Origin: Arthrospira sp. PCC 9108
GTDB taxonomy: Bacteria > Cyanobacteriota > Cyanobacteriia > Cyanobacteriales > Microcoleaceae
Length of the DNA: 64,000 nt
Direction: 5' to 3'
Assembly (NCBI GenBank): GCA_016745315.1
Contig: CP066886.1
Coordinates: forward strand, 5,580,501 to 5,644,500
Part shown: one piece after another, positions 28,177 through 37,954 of the stretch
Position numbering within the stretch: position 1 is the first letter of the stretch
Layout: each line of letters opens with the position of its first letter
Program-made: the position numbers and the translations under genes
The notes under the pieces: model-generated
What the model was told of the DNA's origin: nothing
Databases searched by the model: none
What the model saw: the letters and a program-made list of their open reading frames with translations, nothing else

Positions 28177-29154
28177 ATGTCTAATGTTGTAGGGATAGAC
28201 CAGAGAGAACTAACTTCAACCGCTATAGCTGGCGGTGCGATGTCCGCCCAGTGGTTTAATAGTTTTTCGTCCACTTTCTACCAGCAGGTTCAAAACTTAA
28301 AAGCCTTTGATTTTAAGAAATGGGCGGGTAGTGTCAAGGGTGGAGCTTTAGCTATTGCAGAAAACATCAAAAAAGGGAACTGGGGTTTTTTCAAAGATTG
28401 GTTGTTAGAGGCTCCTATGGTTCCTAAAGTGGCGGGGCTTTTAGCGGGTGGTTTAATTGCTGGGACGGTGCTGATTATTGGCGGAAAAGCTGTAGGACTT
28501 GTTGCGGCGGGTGCAGGAGGTGTAATATCAGCCCACCCGGCTTTTGTTGGCGGTTTTTTAGGGGTAACAGTGCCTACACTGATGAGCAAATTAACCCAAG
28601 GGGTTTCTCAAGCCTATAACTTTGATTGGGCAGCATCTGACAAGAAAATGATGGACGATTTAAAACAAGCGGCTAATGCTTTATATGTTCCCTTGGGGGA
28701 AACAGTCGGGAAATCATTGGCTAGTTTGGTGGCGGGGAAGGTAGGGCAGTCGGTTAATGCAGCAACGCTAAGGATTCGGGAAGGTGCGATCGCCGCTATG
28801 TGTATGATTAACCCGACTATTAAAGAGACTTTGGTGGATGCGTTATCCTCGCTGAGGTATGCGGTGCAAGAGGTTGTTAAAAAAGCACTGTTTGTTATGA
28901 CTTACATTAACGCCAGAAAAGTAGCAGCCAAGTTGTTGGATAAGGAAGATACTTGGGGCAAGGAAGGGCAATCACCTTTTATTGTTTCGGAGAAAGTAGA
29001 AGAAACTTGGGCGAAAGTTAAAGAAGATGACTATTTTGATTGGGTGAATGAGCAACAATGGGAGGGTATAGAAACAATGACATCTACTTTTTTTGAAACC
29101 CTCGGTGATTTGTTGTCAGAGCAGGGAACTTATGAGGAGTGGATACCGGTATAA
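28177..29154 (+). CDS. Unknown protein with central hydrophobic region
   Basis: 325 residues. Residues about 83-135 form two adjacent hydrophobic Gly/Ala-rich segments (VAGLLAGGLIAGTVLIIGGK and GLVAAGAGGVISAHPAFVGG), consistent with a membrane hairpin. Amphipathic helices lie on both sides. It begins five bases after the previous gene. It could be a virion membrane, channel or scaffold protein of the element. No family recognised. Confidence 0.68.
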   Translation: MSNVVGIDQRELTSTAIAGGAMSAQWFNSFSSTFYQQVQNLKAFDFKKWAGSVKGGALAIAENIKKGNWGFFKDWLLEAPMVPKVAGLLAGGLIAGTVLIIGGKAVGLVAAGAGGVISAHPAFVGGFLGVTVPTLMSKLTQGVSQAYNFDWAASDKKMMDDLKQAANALYVPLGETVGKSLASLVAGKVGQSVNAATLRIREGAIAAMCMINPTIKETLVDALSSLRYAVQEVVKKALFVMTYINARKVAAKLLDKEDTWGKEGQSPFIVSEKVEETWAKVKEDDYFDWVNEQQWEGIETMTSTFFETLGDLLSEQGTYEEWIPV

Positions 29155-29181
29155 ATTCATCACCTGAGAGGAGGGATATCA

Positions 29182-30234
29182 ATGGCAGACGTTGGAAGAC
29201 TTACCCAGCAAACTTACATCATGATGGCTCGTCAAAGGCGTATCACGAAACTATCAGATAAGCGGCCGGAACGAGTCCGAATAGAATTGCAGCCAAACTG
29301 GAACGTTTATCAGTTACAACCTGATAGAAAAAACCCAGATTATAAGCTGCTGATGACTGGTTCTGAGTCAGCCTTGGCATTGCAGTTGTCACAACTCGGA
29401 TGGATGGAGAAGATGCTCGATCATCTTCTCAATGCCAGCGATCTAAAATTCGAGGATTGGTTTGATGTTTGGGCGGCGGGTTATCCAGAACTGCGCTACA
29501 GAGTGAACCCAAAACTCCCCAATTTAAGAACTAACTATCCTTCATCTAATGTTAAGGATTCCAATGGGGAAACAATAAGCAGATGGAGAAATGAGGTAGG
29601 CTCTCGCCCGGCTTACATTGAATGGAAACCTTCAGCCCGAAAAACAGCAAAGGATCTCGGGCTTCACCGCACAATAGAATATTTTCCCGATCGCTCTCAG
29701 AACAAATCAGTTGTCTTGACGGGGAACGACAAGGAGCTAATTAGGCAAATCCTACAAATCCACTACGAGGGTGGGGGTAGCAGTGAGGGGATGGATAGCA
29801 CGGTCTCGACGGGTATTAGTTACCGGGGCGCTCCCAAGGTTGTGCTGTACTTTTTGGAACGGATCGAGGATGTGGAAAAAGGCTACCGACAATTAGAGGC
29901 AAGAGTGGGATTCCGTTTGGTGGGAAAAACAGAAAACCCGAACGGAACTGGCGACTTGTTAACTAAGGCTAACATCAGAAATTTGGCTCAGAGAATTGTC
30001 CAGAACTTTCTACAACCCGAACAATTTCGTCTTCACAAGGGTAGAGAATCGGTTAGCTACAGAGATAAACGCCAAGGGTTAGAGTCGTTTGTTTTTGCAA
30101 CTAGCGCATCAGAGGGGATTAATCTTTATCAGCGAATCTGTCGGGTGATGGAAATAGAATTTGATAACTCAAAGGTCTTTACATCGAGCAACCAAAATCC
30201 AACCCAAGCGTTTCCTATCACGCCCCAGAAGTGA
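29182..30234 (+). CDS. Unknown protein (350 aa), soluble
   Basis: Preceded by GAGGAGGGATATCA, a strong ribosome-binding site. Basic N-terminus (YIMMARQRRITKLSDKRPER), then mixed alpha/beta with GAPKVVLYFLERIEDVEKGY near residue 214. No catalytic motif recognised. It overlaps a small downstream frame by four bases. Confidence 0.7.
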   Translation: MADVGRLTQQTYIMMARQRRITKLSDKRPERVRIELQPNWNVYQLQPDRKNPDYKLLMTGSESALALQLSQLGWMEKMLDHLLNASDLKFEDWFDVWAAGYPELRYRVNPKLPNLRTNYPSSNVKDSNGETISRWRNEVGSRPAYIEWKPSARKTAKDLGLHRTIEYFPDRSQNKSVVLTGNDKELIRQILQIHYEGGGSSEGMDSTVSTGISYRGAPKVVLYFLERIEDVEKGYRQLEARVGFRLVGKTENPNGTGDLLTKANIRNLAQRIVQNFLQPEQFRLHKGRESVSYRDKRQGLESFVFATSASEGINLYQRICRVMEIEFDNSKVFTSSNQNPTQAFPITPQK

Positions 30235-30380
30235 CGATATTGGGTAACAAAATTAAACCACCCCGCCGCCGTCCGGTCGGGCACGTCTATTTTAGAGAGG
30301 CGAAATTGTTTTTAGAGATGCTCAACGAGCCTATCCTTCTCTGTGACTACAACGGGCATATATACAGGAATCCCGATTAG
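30231..30380 (+). CDS. Small unknown protein (49 aa)
   Basis: GTG at 30231 overlaps the previous stop (GTGA). The frame reads KPPRRRPVGHVYFREAKLF and ends CDYNGHIYRNPD. The overlap and the basic N-terminus argue that it is real, but no family is known to me. Confidence 0.5.
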   Translation: MTILGNKIKPPRRRPVGHVYFREAKLFLEMLNEPILLCDYNGHIYRNPD

Positions 30381-30429
30381 AAGACAACCCCAATATTTTT
30401 TTTAGATCAAACAAACTCCCTTGTATGTT

Positions 30430-30450
30430 CGGAAACCCTATAGGTTTCCG
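30430..30450 (+). promoter_or_regulatory. Hairpin between the long cluster and the small-protein genes
   Basis: CGGAAACC/GGTTTCCG with a five-base loop, no T-run after it. It may be an mRNA end, a processing site or a partial terminator, allowing the two following genes to be expressed at a different level. Confidence 0.5.
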
Positions 30451-30526
30451 TAACTGTTCCACGCTCTAAAAATACCTGTTATGAATGTAGTGGTAATCAG
30501 TTTTAAAGCAACAAGGCAGGTATTCT

Positions 30527-30886
30527 ATGCCCCCTCTAAATAGTTCAACAATTTATAGCTGGGATGCACCCTCGCCAGGGGGTACGGGAACCATTAAAGT
30601 AGCTGCCCGGCTTTCTAATCGGTACAATGGCATTGCTACACATCTCGGAATGACCGCCCACACAGATCCAACAAATGTAAATGCACATATGCTTAAGCCA
30701 AATAAAGCTGTGCAGGAGGGTTTCTTAATGAAGATGCGAATTAACTACCGAAAAGACAATAAGTATTATGGTGCTGATATTTATGTGCCTACAGACAAGG
30801 TTACTGAAGCCATCCAGATACTACCTAACAAGCCCTGGGATGGTACGGGAAGTGATAACTTCATGTCGCGATCGTGTACGAGTTGA
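30527..30886 (+). CDS. Small unknown protein, candidate major structural protein 1
   Basis: 119 residues, beta-rich (GTIKVAARLSNRYNGIATHLG, CTS end). It shares a layout with the next gene: VAARLSNRYNGIATHLGM here and VFRASSVMYDDNTVTHLGIG there, followed by similar mid regions (KMRINYRKDNKYYGADIYVP and RLCVSCN...TYRIFCDVENV). The pair are probably diverged duplicates. A separate leader with a hairpin precedes it. Paired small beta proteins with their own leader suggest coat proteins; this is inference. Confidence 0.68.
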   Translation: MPPLNSSTIYSWDAPSPGGTGTIKVAARLSNRYNGIATHLGMTAHTDPTNVNAHMLKPNKAVQEGFLMKMRINYRKDNKYYGADIYVPTDKVTEAIQILPNKPWDGTGSDNFMSRSCTS

Positions 30887-30917
30887 TTACCGTTAATAGA
30901 GAAAGGAAAATATATCA

Positions 30918-31271
30918 ATGGCTAGAACGAAACTGTGTCAATTAGTAGATGACACTAAGGTTCGAGTATTTAGAGCTAGTAGTGTGATGTATGACGATAA
31001 CACTGTAACACATTTGGGAATAGGTCCAGTCGCTGATGCGAATAAGAAGGAGCCAGTTTATGATACTGGGGAATTAATGCGAGCTGGTGTATTGGTGAGA
31101 CTTTGCGTTAGTTGCAACAATGGAGTTAATAGACCACCAATTACATATAGAATATTTTGCGACGTAGAAAACGTAAACGCTGCTTTACATCATTATAATA
31201 GTGGCGGTAAAAACCTAAACGGGAAACCAGTATTGAGAGCTAGTCTAGACCGTCGTCAAGTTATCAAGTAA
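30918..31271 (+). CDS. Small unknown protein, candidate major structural protein 2
   Basis: 117 residues, preceded by AGAGAAAGGAAAATATATCA, a good ribosome-binding site. Similar in layout to the preceding gene, with HLGIGPVADANKKEPVYDTG, TYRIFCDVENVNAALHHYNS and a basic end (RASLDRRQVIK). Probably a paralogue. No family is recognised. Confidence 0.7.
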   Translation: MARTKLCQLVDDTKVRVFRASSVMYDDNTVTHLGIGPVADANKKEPVYDTGELMRAGVLVRLCVSCNNGVNRPPITYRIFCDVENVNAALHHYNSGGKNLNGKPVLRASLDRRQVIK

Positions 31272-31274
31272 AGC

Positions 31275-31694
31275 ATGAGTTTTACTGATGCTTATGGCAC
31301 ATGGGAGGTGATAGCTTCAAGCTATCAGCCAAGTCAAGAGTGGATAATTCACAGCCCCCCAGTTACTCAATACTCATTGTTGAGGTTTAAATTTTCAACT
31401 GATTGGGGGCGGTGGAAAAATCCCTATGATGGCTATAGGTCAATGCTGCTTATTCGAGGGCATTATTATAATGATTCTGAAAATTCTGACTGGATAACAG
31501 AGCAAAGGACTGTATACGTTACAGAGGAACCGCAACTGATTAATTATCCACCAGTTCAAGGGTTTACAGATAACCCCTCGGTGATTAGAAAGTTAGGAGT
31601 TCGCCGCCGTTTTTTCAAAAACGCAACATGGATCGAAAATCATCCTACAATGGATCTAAAGTTTGACGTAACAATTGAGGCTTTTGTAAGTTAA
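31275..31694 (+). CDS. Unknown beta-rich protein of the cluster
   Basis: 139 residues starting three bases after the previous gene (MSFTDAYGTWEVIASSYQPS). Tyr/Trp-rich beta segments (LLIRGHYYNDSENSDWITEQ) and a C-terminus ending DLKFDVTIEAFVS. Position and composition fit a minor structural protein; no family is recognised. Confidence 0.68.
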   Translation: MSFTDAYGTWEVIASSYQPSQEWIIHSPPVTQYSLLRFKFSTDWGRWKNPYDGYRSMLLIRGHYYNDSENSDWITEQRTVYVTEEPQLINYPPVQGFTDNPSVIRKLGVRRRFFKNATWIENHPTMDLKFDVTIEAFVS

Positions 31695-31695
31695 C

Positions 31696-32007
31696 ATGGA
31701 CATCTCTCTTAATCAATTAATCGACCATCTCCCAGATGATTCACAGTTTAAAACCTTACTAGAAACATTGGGGGCAAGCGGTGATAGTGTGGACGCTACC
31801 GTAGAATTTTGTCATTTAGTAGGGGCATTATATCAAGCACAGCAAGTATACAACCAACAACCAGGAAATAAAGCAATTAGTATGGTCTCAGAAGAAAGTG
31901 TTGGGCCTGTAATAGAAAGTTTAGACGGAACATTTGTTAGGAGATTACAAAGAACTCTAGCTTTTTTTAGAAAGTATGAAGATGCTGTAATTGTCCCGAA
32001 AATCTAA
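31696..32007 (+). CDS. Unknown helical protein of the cluster
   Basis: 103 residues starting right after the previous stop (MDISLNQLIDHLPDDSQFKT). Entirely helical, with FVRRLQRTLAFFRKYEDAVI near the end. The last gene before a terminator. No family recognised. Confidence 0.66.
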   Translation: MDISLNQLIDHLPDDSQFKTLLETLGASGDSVDATVEFCHLVGALYQAQQVYNQQPGNKAISMVSEESVGPVIESLDGTFVRRLQRTLAFFRKYEDAVIVPKI

Positions 32008-32034
32008 AGTTAGTTGGTCGAAAATTTAAAGCTG

Positions 32035-32079
32035 CCAGATAATTCGGATTCTATCTGTATTATCTGGTCAAAGTTTTTA
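32035..32079 (+). terminator. Terminator after the small-protein genes
   Basis: The stem CCAGATAAT/ATTATCTGG closes a 15-base loop and is followed by TCAAAGTTTTTAA. Confidence 0.65.
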
Positions 32080-32137
32080 AATTAACCCAAGTAAAATGTG
32101 ATTAAAAATCCACATCAACAGAGGAGTTAATTCCGCC

Positions 32138-32419
32138 GTGGATATTGAAATCGAAAAAATCACAATAATTATAAGTTGGATACTTTCACTCATTAGTACA
32201 GTATGGTATGTATCAGTTCAATACACAATAATTAGAGTACAAGTCAACAGAAACAGAGAAGAGCTAAACAGAATATCATCAACGCTTAGGCGAGAAATAG
32301 AAGACCATAATAAACTTATATGGATAAACATCAACCACATGGAAAAATACTTAACCAAAAATCAAGATTATTTTCCGTTAAATATCCAAGGCGATAAATA
32401 CAAAAATTATGACGACTGA
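32138..32419 (+). CDS. Small membrane-anchored protein, unknown
   Basis: 93 residues from GTG 32138. A single N-terminal membrane segment (ITIIISWILSLISTVWYVSV, residues about 8-27) is followed by a charged helix (RNREELNRISSTLRREIEDH). It overlaps the next gene by 11 bases. Spanin- or holin-associated roles are possible but unsupported. Confidence 0.6.
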   Translation: MDIEIEKITIIISWILSLISTVWYVSVQYTIIRVQVNRNREELNRISSTLRREIEDHNKLIWININHMEKYLTKNQDYFPLNIQGDKYKNYDD

Positions 32420-32642
32420 AGTTTTGCCGGAATTATTACGGGTAGGAAGTGATGGGGTAGTAATATTTTTAGTGTGGTCTTTGATGAAGCAAAACCAAAA
32501 GTTGATAGCAGAGGTTAACTCAAGAGACAATGAATTGATGAAGTTGATTTACAAAATACTTAGCACTGAACAGCCAGGTACAAGAAGTAAACGCGATCGC
32601 ACTAGCCGGATTAACCGTCCCAGGGCAGAAAGCAAGGAGTGA
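32409..32642 (+). CDS. Small membrane protein with coiled-coil tail, unknown
   Basis: 77 residues: a hydrophobic segment (VGSDGVVIFLVWSLMKQ) then a charged helix and a basic tail (RTSRINRPRAESKE). The layout resembles small cyanobacterial phage-type membrane proteins and some holin-like proteins. It ends the virus-like cluster. Confidence 0.6.
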   Translation: MTTEVLPELLRVGSDGVVIFLVWSLMKQNQKLIAEVNSRDNELMKLIYKILSTEQPGTRSKRDRTSRINRPRAESKE

Positions 32643-32792
32643 GTTATCAGACTGACCCAATGGAAGGCAGCCTACTGGGAAAATGGACAAAATAAGTACA
32701 AATTCCCAGTTAGGACAAAAAGCGATCACATTAAGTCCCTTGACACCAATCTGGACTTCTACAATTCCAAGACAAAGGTAAACGCTTCCAGG

Positions 32793-33065
32793 TTATTTGC
32801 TAATCAATCGGTCATACTCGGCATGGGTTCCAATCCAAAACCAAGAAATGCCGTTCTCTACTTCAACACCCAAAGCACGATAATTTAACCCTACTCTAAC
32901 CGACCAATACCTTTTCCCCAGTTTTTTGAAATGGAGAGACGGATGAGACGGGTCAGATTTGAGTAAGTTGTAGCATTCATCGGCAGTTGTTTGTACAGCT
33001 TCCGGTAAAGCATGGTAACATTGCCAAAATCGTCGAGTGGTATAGTGCATCAGAGTTCTCGGCAA
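32793..33065 (-). CDS. ParE/RelE-like toxin
   Basis: 90 residues. HYTTRRFWQCYHALPEAVQ, HPSLHFKKLGKRYWSVRVGL and a terminal strand (ISWFWIGTHAEYDRLI) follow the RelE-fold pattern of cyanobacterial toxins, where the THxxYD end is common. It overlaps the upstream antitoxin by 16 bases. It marks the end of the virus-like cluster and the beginning of the NACHT region. Confidence 0.8.
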   Translation of the reverse strand: MPRTLMHYTTRRFWQCYHALPEAVQTTADECYNLLKSDPSHPSLHFKKLGKRYWSVRVGLNYRALGVEVENGISWFWIGTHAEYDRLISK

Positions 33066-33250
33066 TGTCCAGATACAAACTCCGCGATCGCCTCTTGAGC
33101 GAGGGCTTCTAAACGACCCTCGGCAATATCCTGTTCTATCTGTTCATCCCACCGTTGATAATCCAAATCAAAGAACCATTGTTTTAGTTTTTCAAACTCA
33201 TGGGATGGCAGGGAGAGAATTGCTTGTTCAATTTCTTTCAGGTCGGACAC
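33050..33250 (-). CDS. Antitoxin of the ParE/RelE-like pair
   Basis: 66 residues from a GTG at 33250 (SDLKEIEQAILSLPSHEFEK). I prefer this to the upstream ATG because homologous antitoxins start near this segment. The acidic helical C-terminus (EQDIAEGRLEALAQEAIAEF) carries the widespread DIAEGRLEALAQEA motif that precedes RelE-type toxins in cyanobacteria. Confidence 0.8.
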   Translation of the reverse strand: MSDLKEIEQAILSLPSHEFEKLKQWFFDLDYQRWDEQIEQDIAEGRLEALAQEAIAEFVSGHCREL

Positions 33251-33350
33251 AATTTTACCTCTGTCGTTGTTGTAGAAATTATAGCTGGGCTGGCAAGGCA
33301 TCAGGGTAAACGAGATGCTCTAAAATCGAGCGTTATAGAAACCAATATTC

Positions 33351-36263
33351 TCAAATCTCCTCTAACCAGGTTTCGATCGCCGATATCAGATTCGGTTGAT
33401 TGGGGGAAAGCCTTTTAACTGCGCTTCTAGGGGTTCTGAGGTGAGAAATGCGATCGCAATTACCCCCGTCAGTTTTTGGCAAAAGGCCATGAGTTCTGGG
33501 GTGGGTTGGGTCGGGGTGGAAACCGTTTCGCTACCGAAGAGGATGGCACGGTGGGGGAGGAGGTGGGGCGCGTTTTAGGCTTTTGAGGTGGCGGCGCAGT
33601 TCAGCGGGGGTGGCGGGTTCCGGGGGTCTTCGTCGGGACAGGTGATTTCCCAAATCAGTTCGATGACGGTGAGGGCGATTTCCCCTTCACGGGTTTCGTT
33701 GGCGAGGAGGTCGGCGTTGAGGCAATACAGGGGCAGGTGTTGCAGGGATTCCCAGGTGAGGGGAGAGGCGAAAGAGGGTTCGCCGCTATGGGGGGTTTGT
33801 TCGGTGACTTCGGGATGGGGAGTGGTGGGGGGATGGTGCATGCTTGATAAAATTCGGGATAGGGGAGATTTTCGGCACAATTCCAAAGGACTTCGTAGGA
33901 TGCCTCGAATCGTTTAAAGTTGTTTTGGTAAACTTCATCGCTGAGGTTGTGTTTTAAGGCTGAGACGAACCGTACAGATTGTTTTGGTGTGGTGAGCATT
34001 CCTCTCACTTTTGCCTGTCCATATGTCAATCTCTCAGTGTTAATGAGATTAATAAAAACATCAATTGCTTGAAAATTTTCTGAGTCAACCTTGTTTAGAG
34101 CAAGAGCCAATACAAATTGTCTTGTGCGAGAGACCAAAAAATTGTCGTTTGTAATAAGCTCAGAAAGAATCTTAATGACTTGACGATTATCTTTTCCGAT
34201 TATACCTAAAGCATACACTAATCTTCCAAAATAAAAATCATGCCTGAATGTTTTTACAAGAGAAATTAAGGTAGGAATAATTTTATAGTTTTTGGCATCA
34301 ATTCGAGCCAAATCTTTAGCAGCATGAGACCGAATATTTTCATGTTCAGCCTTGTTTTCAATAATCTTGACTAAACTCATGATTGCATTAGAATTTCCTT
34401 GACCAATTTCACCCAATGCCTCTACCGCACTACCACGGATATTCTCATCATTATCAGTATTTTCCAGAACCCTGATTAATGCTGCTATTGCATCAAAATT
34501 TCCTTGACCAATTTCACCCAATGCCTCTACCGCACTACCACGGATATTCTCATCATTATCAGTATTTTCCAAAACCCTGATTAATGCTGCTATTGCATCA
34601 CGATTTCCTTGAGCAATTGTACTTAAACTAAATACCGCTCGCCTCCAGATATGCTCATTGTTCTTAGTATTGTTGATAACCCTGATTAATGCTGCTATTG
34701 CAACAAGATTTCCCTGGGGAATATATCTTAAAGCATACACTGCACTACTACGAGTCGATTCATTCTTAGAGGTTTCCATTAGTTCAACTAAAGTGATGAT
34801 TGCATCAGGATTTCCCTGAGCAATTTTACCCATGCTCTTAGCCGCATCCTCACGGGTATCGTCATCCTCAGTAGTGCGGATTACTTCGAGCAATTCAGCG
34901 ATAGCATCGGGATTTCCTGGAGCGATTTTCCCTAAACTCTCTGCCGCCTTCATACGGATATATTTATTCTCAGTAGTGCGGATAATTTGGAGCAATTCAG
35001 CGATAGCATCGGGATTTCCTGGAGCGATTTTCCCTAAACTCTCTGCCGCCTTCATACGGGTATCGTCATCCTCAGTAGTGCGGATAATTTGGAGCAACCC
35101 AGCGATGGCATCGGGATTTCCTTGTCCGATTTTCTCTAAATTCTCTGCCGCAAGCCAATAAGTCCATCCTCAGTGGTGCGGATAATTTGGAGTAACCCAG
35201 CGATGGCATCGGGATTTCCTTGTCCGATTGCCCCTAAACTTAATGCCGCTTCGTCCATGATATCTTCATCTAGGCAATTCTCAAGAATTGCACTCAGTTC
35301 TGAAATCGCAAGCCATCTAATGGTTTCAGATATCGCCTTTCTTGCCCATTCTTGAATCAGATTGGGAAAAATTGTCCATTTCTGTTTCTGAATATCAAAC
35401 TCACCACACCCGCACTTCACCACCTGCTGCACAATATCAGTAGCCAGGGAACAAGCCTTAAACTCATTAATTCCTGCTGCTGCTAGAAAATAGGCTTTCT
35501 CTTCATAAAATCCTCTATCTACTTTCTCTTCATAAAATCCTCTATCTACTTTCTCAAAGTTCCATTCTCCACAGCCATCCTTAAACTCAATCAACCCCCG
35601 AATAAACCCCTCCTTCTCCTCATCCCCAACATCCTCACGCCCCAACCACAACAAAATTACCTGCTTCCACTGCGGTTCAAAAATATGATATCGCTTCCCC
35701 TCCACAGGACGATCGCAATGATCCTTCGGCAGAAAATAATCCCAATCCTCCACCGCCAACGCCGCGAAATACTCCGGAAACGTCGCATGATAAAAAACAT
35801 AAACCGGGTCTTCCGGTTCATCCGCATCAACTCCCACCTCATTCAACCAACCCAACTTTAACGCCGTATCTAATAGAGAATCCTCGTCGGGTTCTCCCAA
35901 ATATTCACAGACCAACCGATGACTTAACCGAAACCGACTCCTCTCCCCATCAAGGGATACTTTTGCTAACTCTCCTAATGCTGCATTTAACTGTTTTCTT
36001 TTCTCACTCTTCACCGGAAACTCTTTTTTCTTCCACTTATAAATATAGTCCACAAACTTTTCATACAACTTAGCTGTCGTATCCGGCAAATTTCCCTTTT
36101 TCCTGTCCAAGTCGCACATAACAATGTTAACCGCAGGGGATTGCGGCATAAATCCTTAATCCGTTCCTTCCCCGACTCTTGCAATTCTGACCACAAGGAT
36201 TCCGCTAACTGGACATCCTCACCCGCCGCCACCAACCCCCGAAACCAGCGCCGGATAAACTGC
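33351..36263 (-). pseudogene. 3' half of a NACHT-HEAT gene (copy 1)
   Basis: It starts abruptly at the recombination core with residues QFIRRWF, the post-ATPase part of a NACHT protein. It continues through ERIKDLCRNPLRLTLLCATW and FYHATFPEYFAALAVEDWDY, about ten HEAT repeats of 31-41 residues (GNPDAIAELLQIIRTTEDDD) and a C-terminal domain (VLWNCAENLPYPEFYQA, then LEAQLKGFPP). The ATPase half is absent. One-base shifts near 36110, 35155, 33850 and at the CCCCC run near 33400 break the frame. HEAT units at 34395-34600 are near-identical duplicates, as is VDRGFYEEK near 35510. NACHT proteins are STAND ATPases, several of which act in anti-phage defence. Confidence 0.85.
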
Positions 36264-36324
36264 GGCTACATAGCCTACAACTCCTATTCTACCGTTACTT
36301 AGGTGTTACTCAAAACCATAGCAG
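36251..36324. repeat. 74-bp perfect inverted repeat, left copy
   Basis: Exact reverse complement of 37881-37954. The outer end is the core CCGGATAAACTGC at the NACHT break (36251-36263). The inner part holds TTACTCA (36306-36312), and TGAGTAA follows at 36334 and 36345. Confidence 0.95.
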
Positions 36325-36343
36325 AGTAACAAGTGAGTAAAAA

Positions 36344-37779
36344 ATGAGTAACGATATCAATACCCCTACAGTAGGGGGAAAGGGTAACTATGACGGGGGC
36401 TATGCTAGGTTCCTCAAAGCTCATCAGGATTTTAAGGGTGAGTGTCCTAGGGGGGTAACTCTCAAACTTCAAAAGACCGGGGTTAGGTACAATCTCTTAT
36501 TGCAGTTTAAGCAACCACCAACCGGAAAACGACTACCCAAAACGGCTAACCTTGAGTGTACTCCAGAAGGGGTGATAGACGGCGTTAAGAAAGCTAAGTT
36601 GGTATCTGAAGCCCTGGGAACTATCAGCAGCGCTAGTGAGTTCTGGGATTGGTACGATAAAACCATCCTAGGGAAAAATCAGATTGAGGATAATCTGATA
36701 ACCTACCGGGAAATATTTCAACAACTGGAAGATGGGTATTTTGCCGGGTACAACCGCAACACAGGACGACCGCGTTCTCGCGATATTGTCAGTGACCTAT
36801 CATCTTACGAGGCTACTAAAGGAATATATTTCAGGCTGTTCCCTAACTGGGATGAATATCCTAGCTGGGAGAGTTTCAAGGCTATGCTATACACTCCCTT
36901 GCAGAATGGAGAACAATTAGTAGGCTCCAAAACCTTCAAGGAACGTTACTACATCTTAAAAGCCATAGCTGAGAAATCACCTAACAAAGAACACTTGCTT
37001 AAACAGCTTGAGCCTATTAACGCCAAACAAACACAATTCAAAAAGAAACAACGGATAGGCATCGATGCCTTTAAAGATTGGTGGTATAGCGCTAAACAAA
37101 AAGCCTATACCATTAAAAGCAATACAGTAAGCAATAACCGCCATAGTTGGTTATGGGTGACGGGTATGGCAGTAATGTATGGGTTAAGGCTACCGAGATA
37201 GCTGCGGCCGTTAATCTAACTAAGCCATTTGTAACGGATGATGGTATCACTATCAAAGCACTGTCAGACCCTGATAATCAGGATAATTACTTGGTGCTAG
37301 GTGACTATGTTTACTTTACTGACTCAGAAGGTCGGAAAGTGAGTATTAAAATAGGAGGAAGGGTTGTAGCTCCAATTCCCAGTCCTGAAATGTTTAAACT
37401 TCTGGAATTGAAACAGCCGTTGTTACCAGAATATAGCCCTAAAAAAGGCGTTCAACCCAGAACCATAACCGGAGGTTTTGACACAAGGTTTACTCAAAAA
37501 ATTTCCTCTATGAAATGCCCGGTAACCCAGAAATATGCTTTTCGTAGACTGTACAACCTGTTAGGTGAAAAGTATGGATTACCTATCGAGTTGCGAGCTA
37601 GACTTATGGGTCATAGCACAATCGTCAATGAGAGTAACTATAAAACAAAAGGGATTGACGCTACCTTAGAAGTTATCGAAGGATGCTCTAAGTTACCTAT
37701 ACCGTTGAACGTAGCCATAGAACGGTTAGCAGCGTTAGGGGTTGATCTTGATAGCTCTGAAGCTAAATTATTCCTTTGA
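36344..37779 (+). pseudogene. Tyrosine recombinase between two NACHT halves, one frameshift
   Basis: The N-terminal part (36344-37201) has a SAM-like core-binding region with FKERYYILKAIAEKSPNKEH. The frame then breaks near 37190, within WVTGMAVMYGLR, the Arg-I box. The remainder, in another frame to 37779, holds TEIAAAVNL and YAFRRLYNLLGEKYGL, then RLMGHSTIVNESNYK with the probable nucleophile Tyr. One inserted or lost base would make a protein of about 475 residues, normal for cyanobacterial integrases. It lies between perfect 74-bp inverted repeats and is the only gene there. The shift may be an assembly error. Confidence 0.8.
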
Positions 37780-37828
37780 GTTATCTATCAGATAGATTAA
37801 TCTAATCGTCAACCTTTCATAAATTAAT

Positions 37829-37862
37829 GCCCCTAGATTAAACCCCTAGGGGTTATTTTATG
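37829..37862 (+). terminator. Terminator after the recombinase gene
   Basis: The palindrome AACCCCTAGGGGTT at 37841-37854 is followed by ATTTTAT, 62 bases past the stop. Confidence 0.7.
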
Positions 37863-37880
37863 GCTACAGATTGATAGATC

Positions 37881-37954
37881 CTGCTATGGTTTTGAGTAAC
37901 ACCTAAGTAACGGTAGAATAGGAGTTGTAGGCTATGTAGCCGCAGTTTATCCGG
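37881..37954. repeat. 74-bp perfect inverted repeat, right copy
   Basis: Exact inverse of 36251-36324, ending with the core GCAGTTTATCCGG (37942-37954) where NACHT copy 2 begins. Contains TGAGTAACACCTAAGTAACG. Confidence 0.95.

Noticed and set aside
22134..32642. Ordinary tailed prophage
   Set aside because: No terminase, portal, capsid protease, tail tube or tape-measure pattern could be recognised in a contiguous cluster of about fifteen genes.
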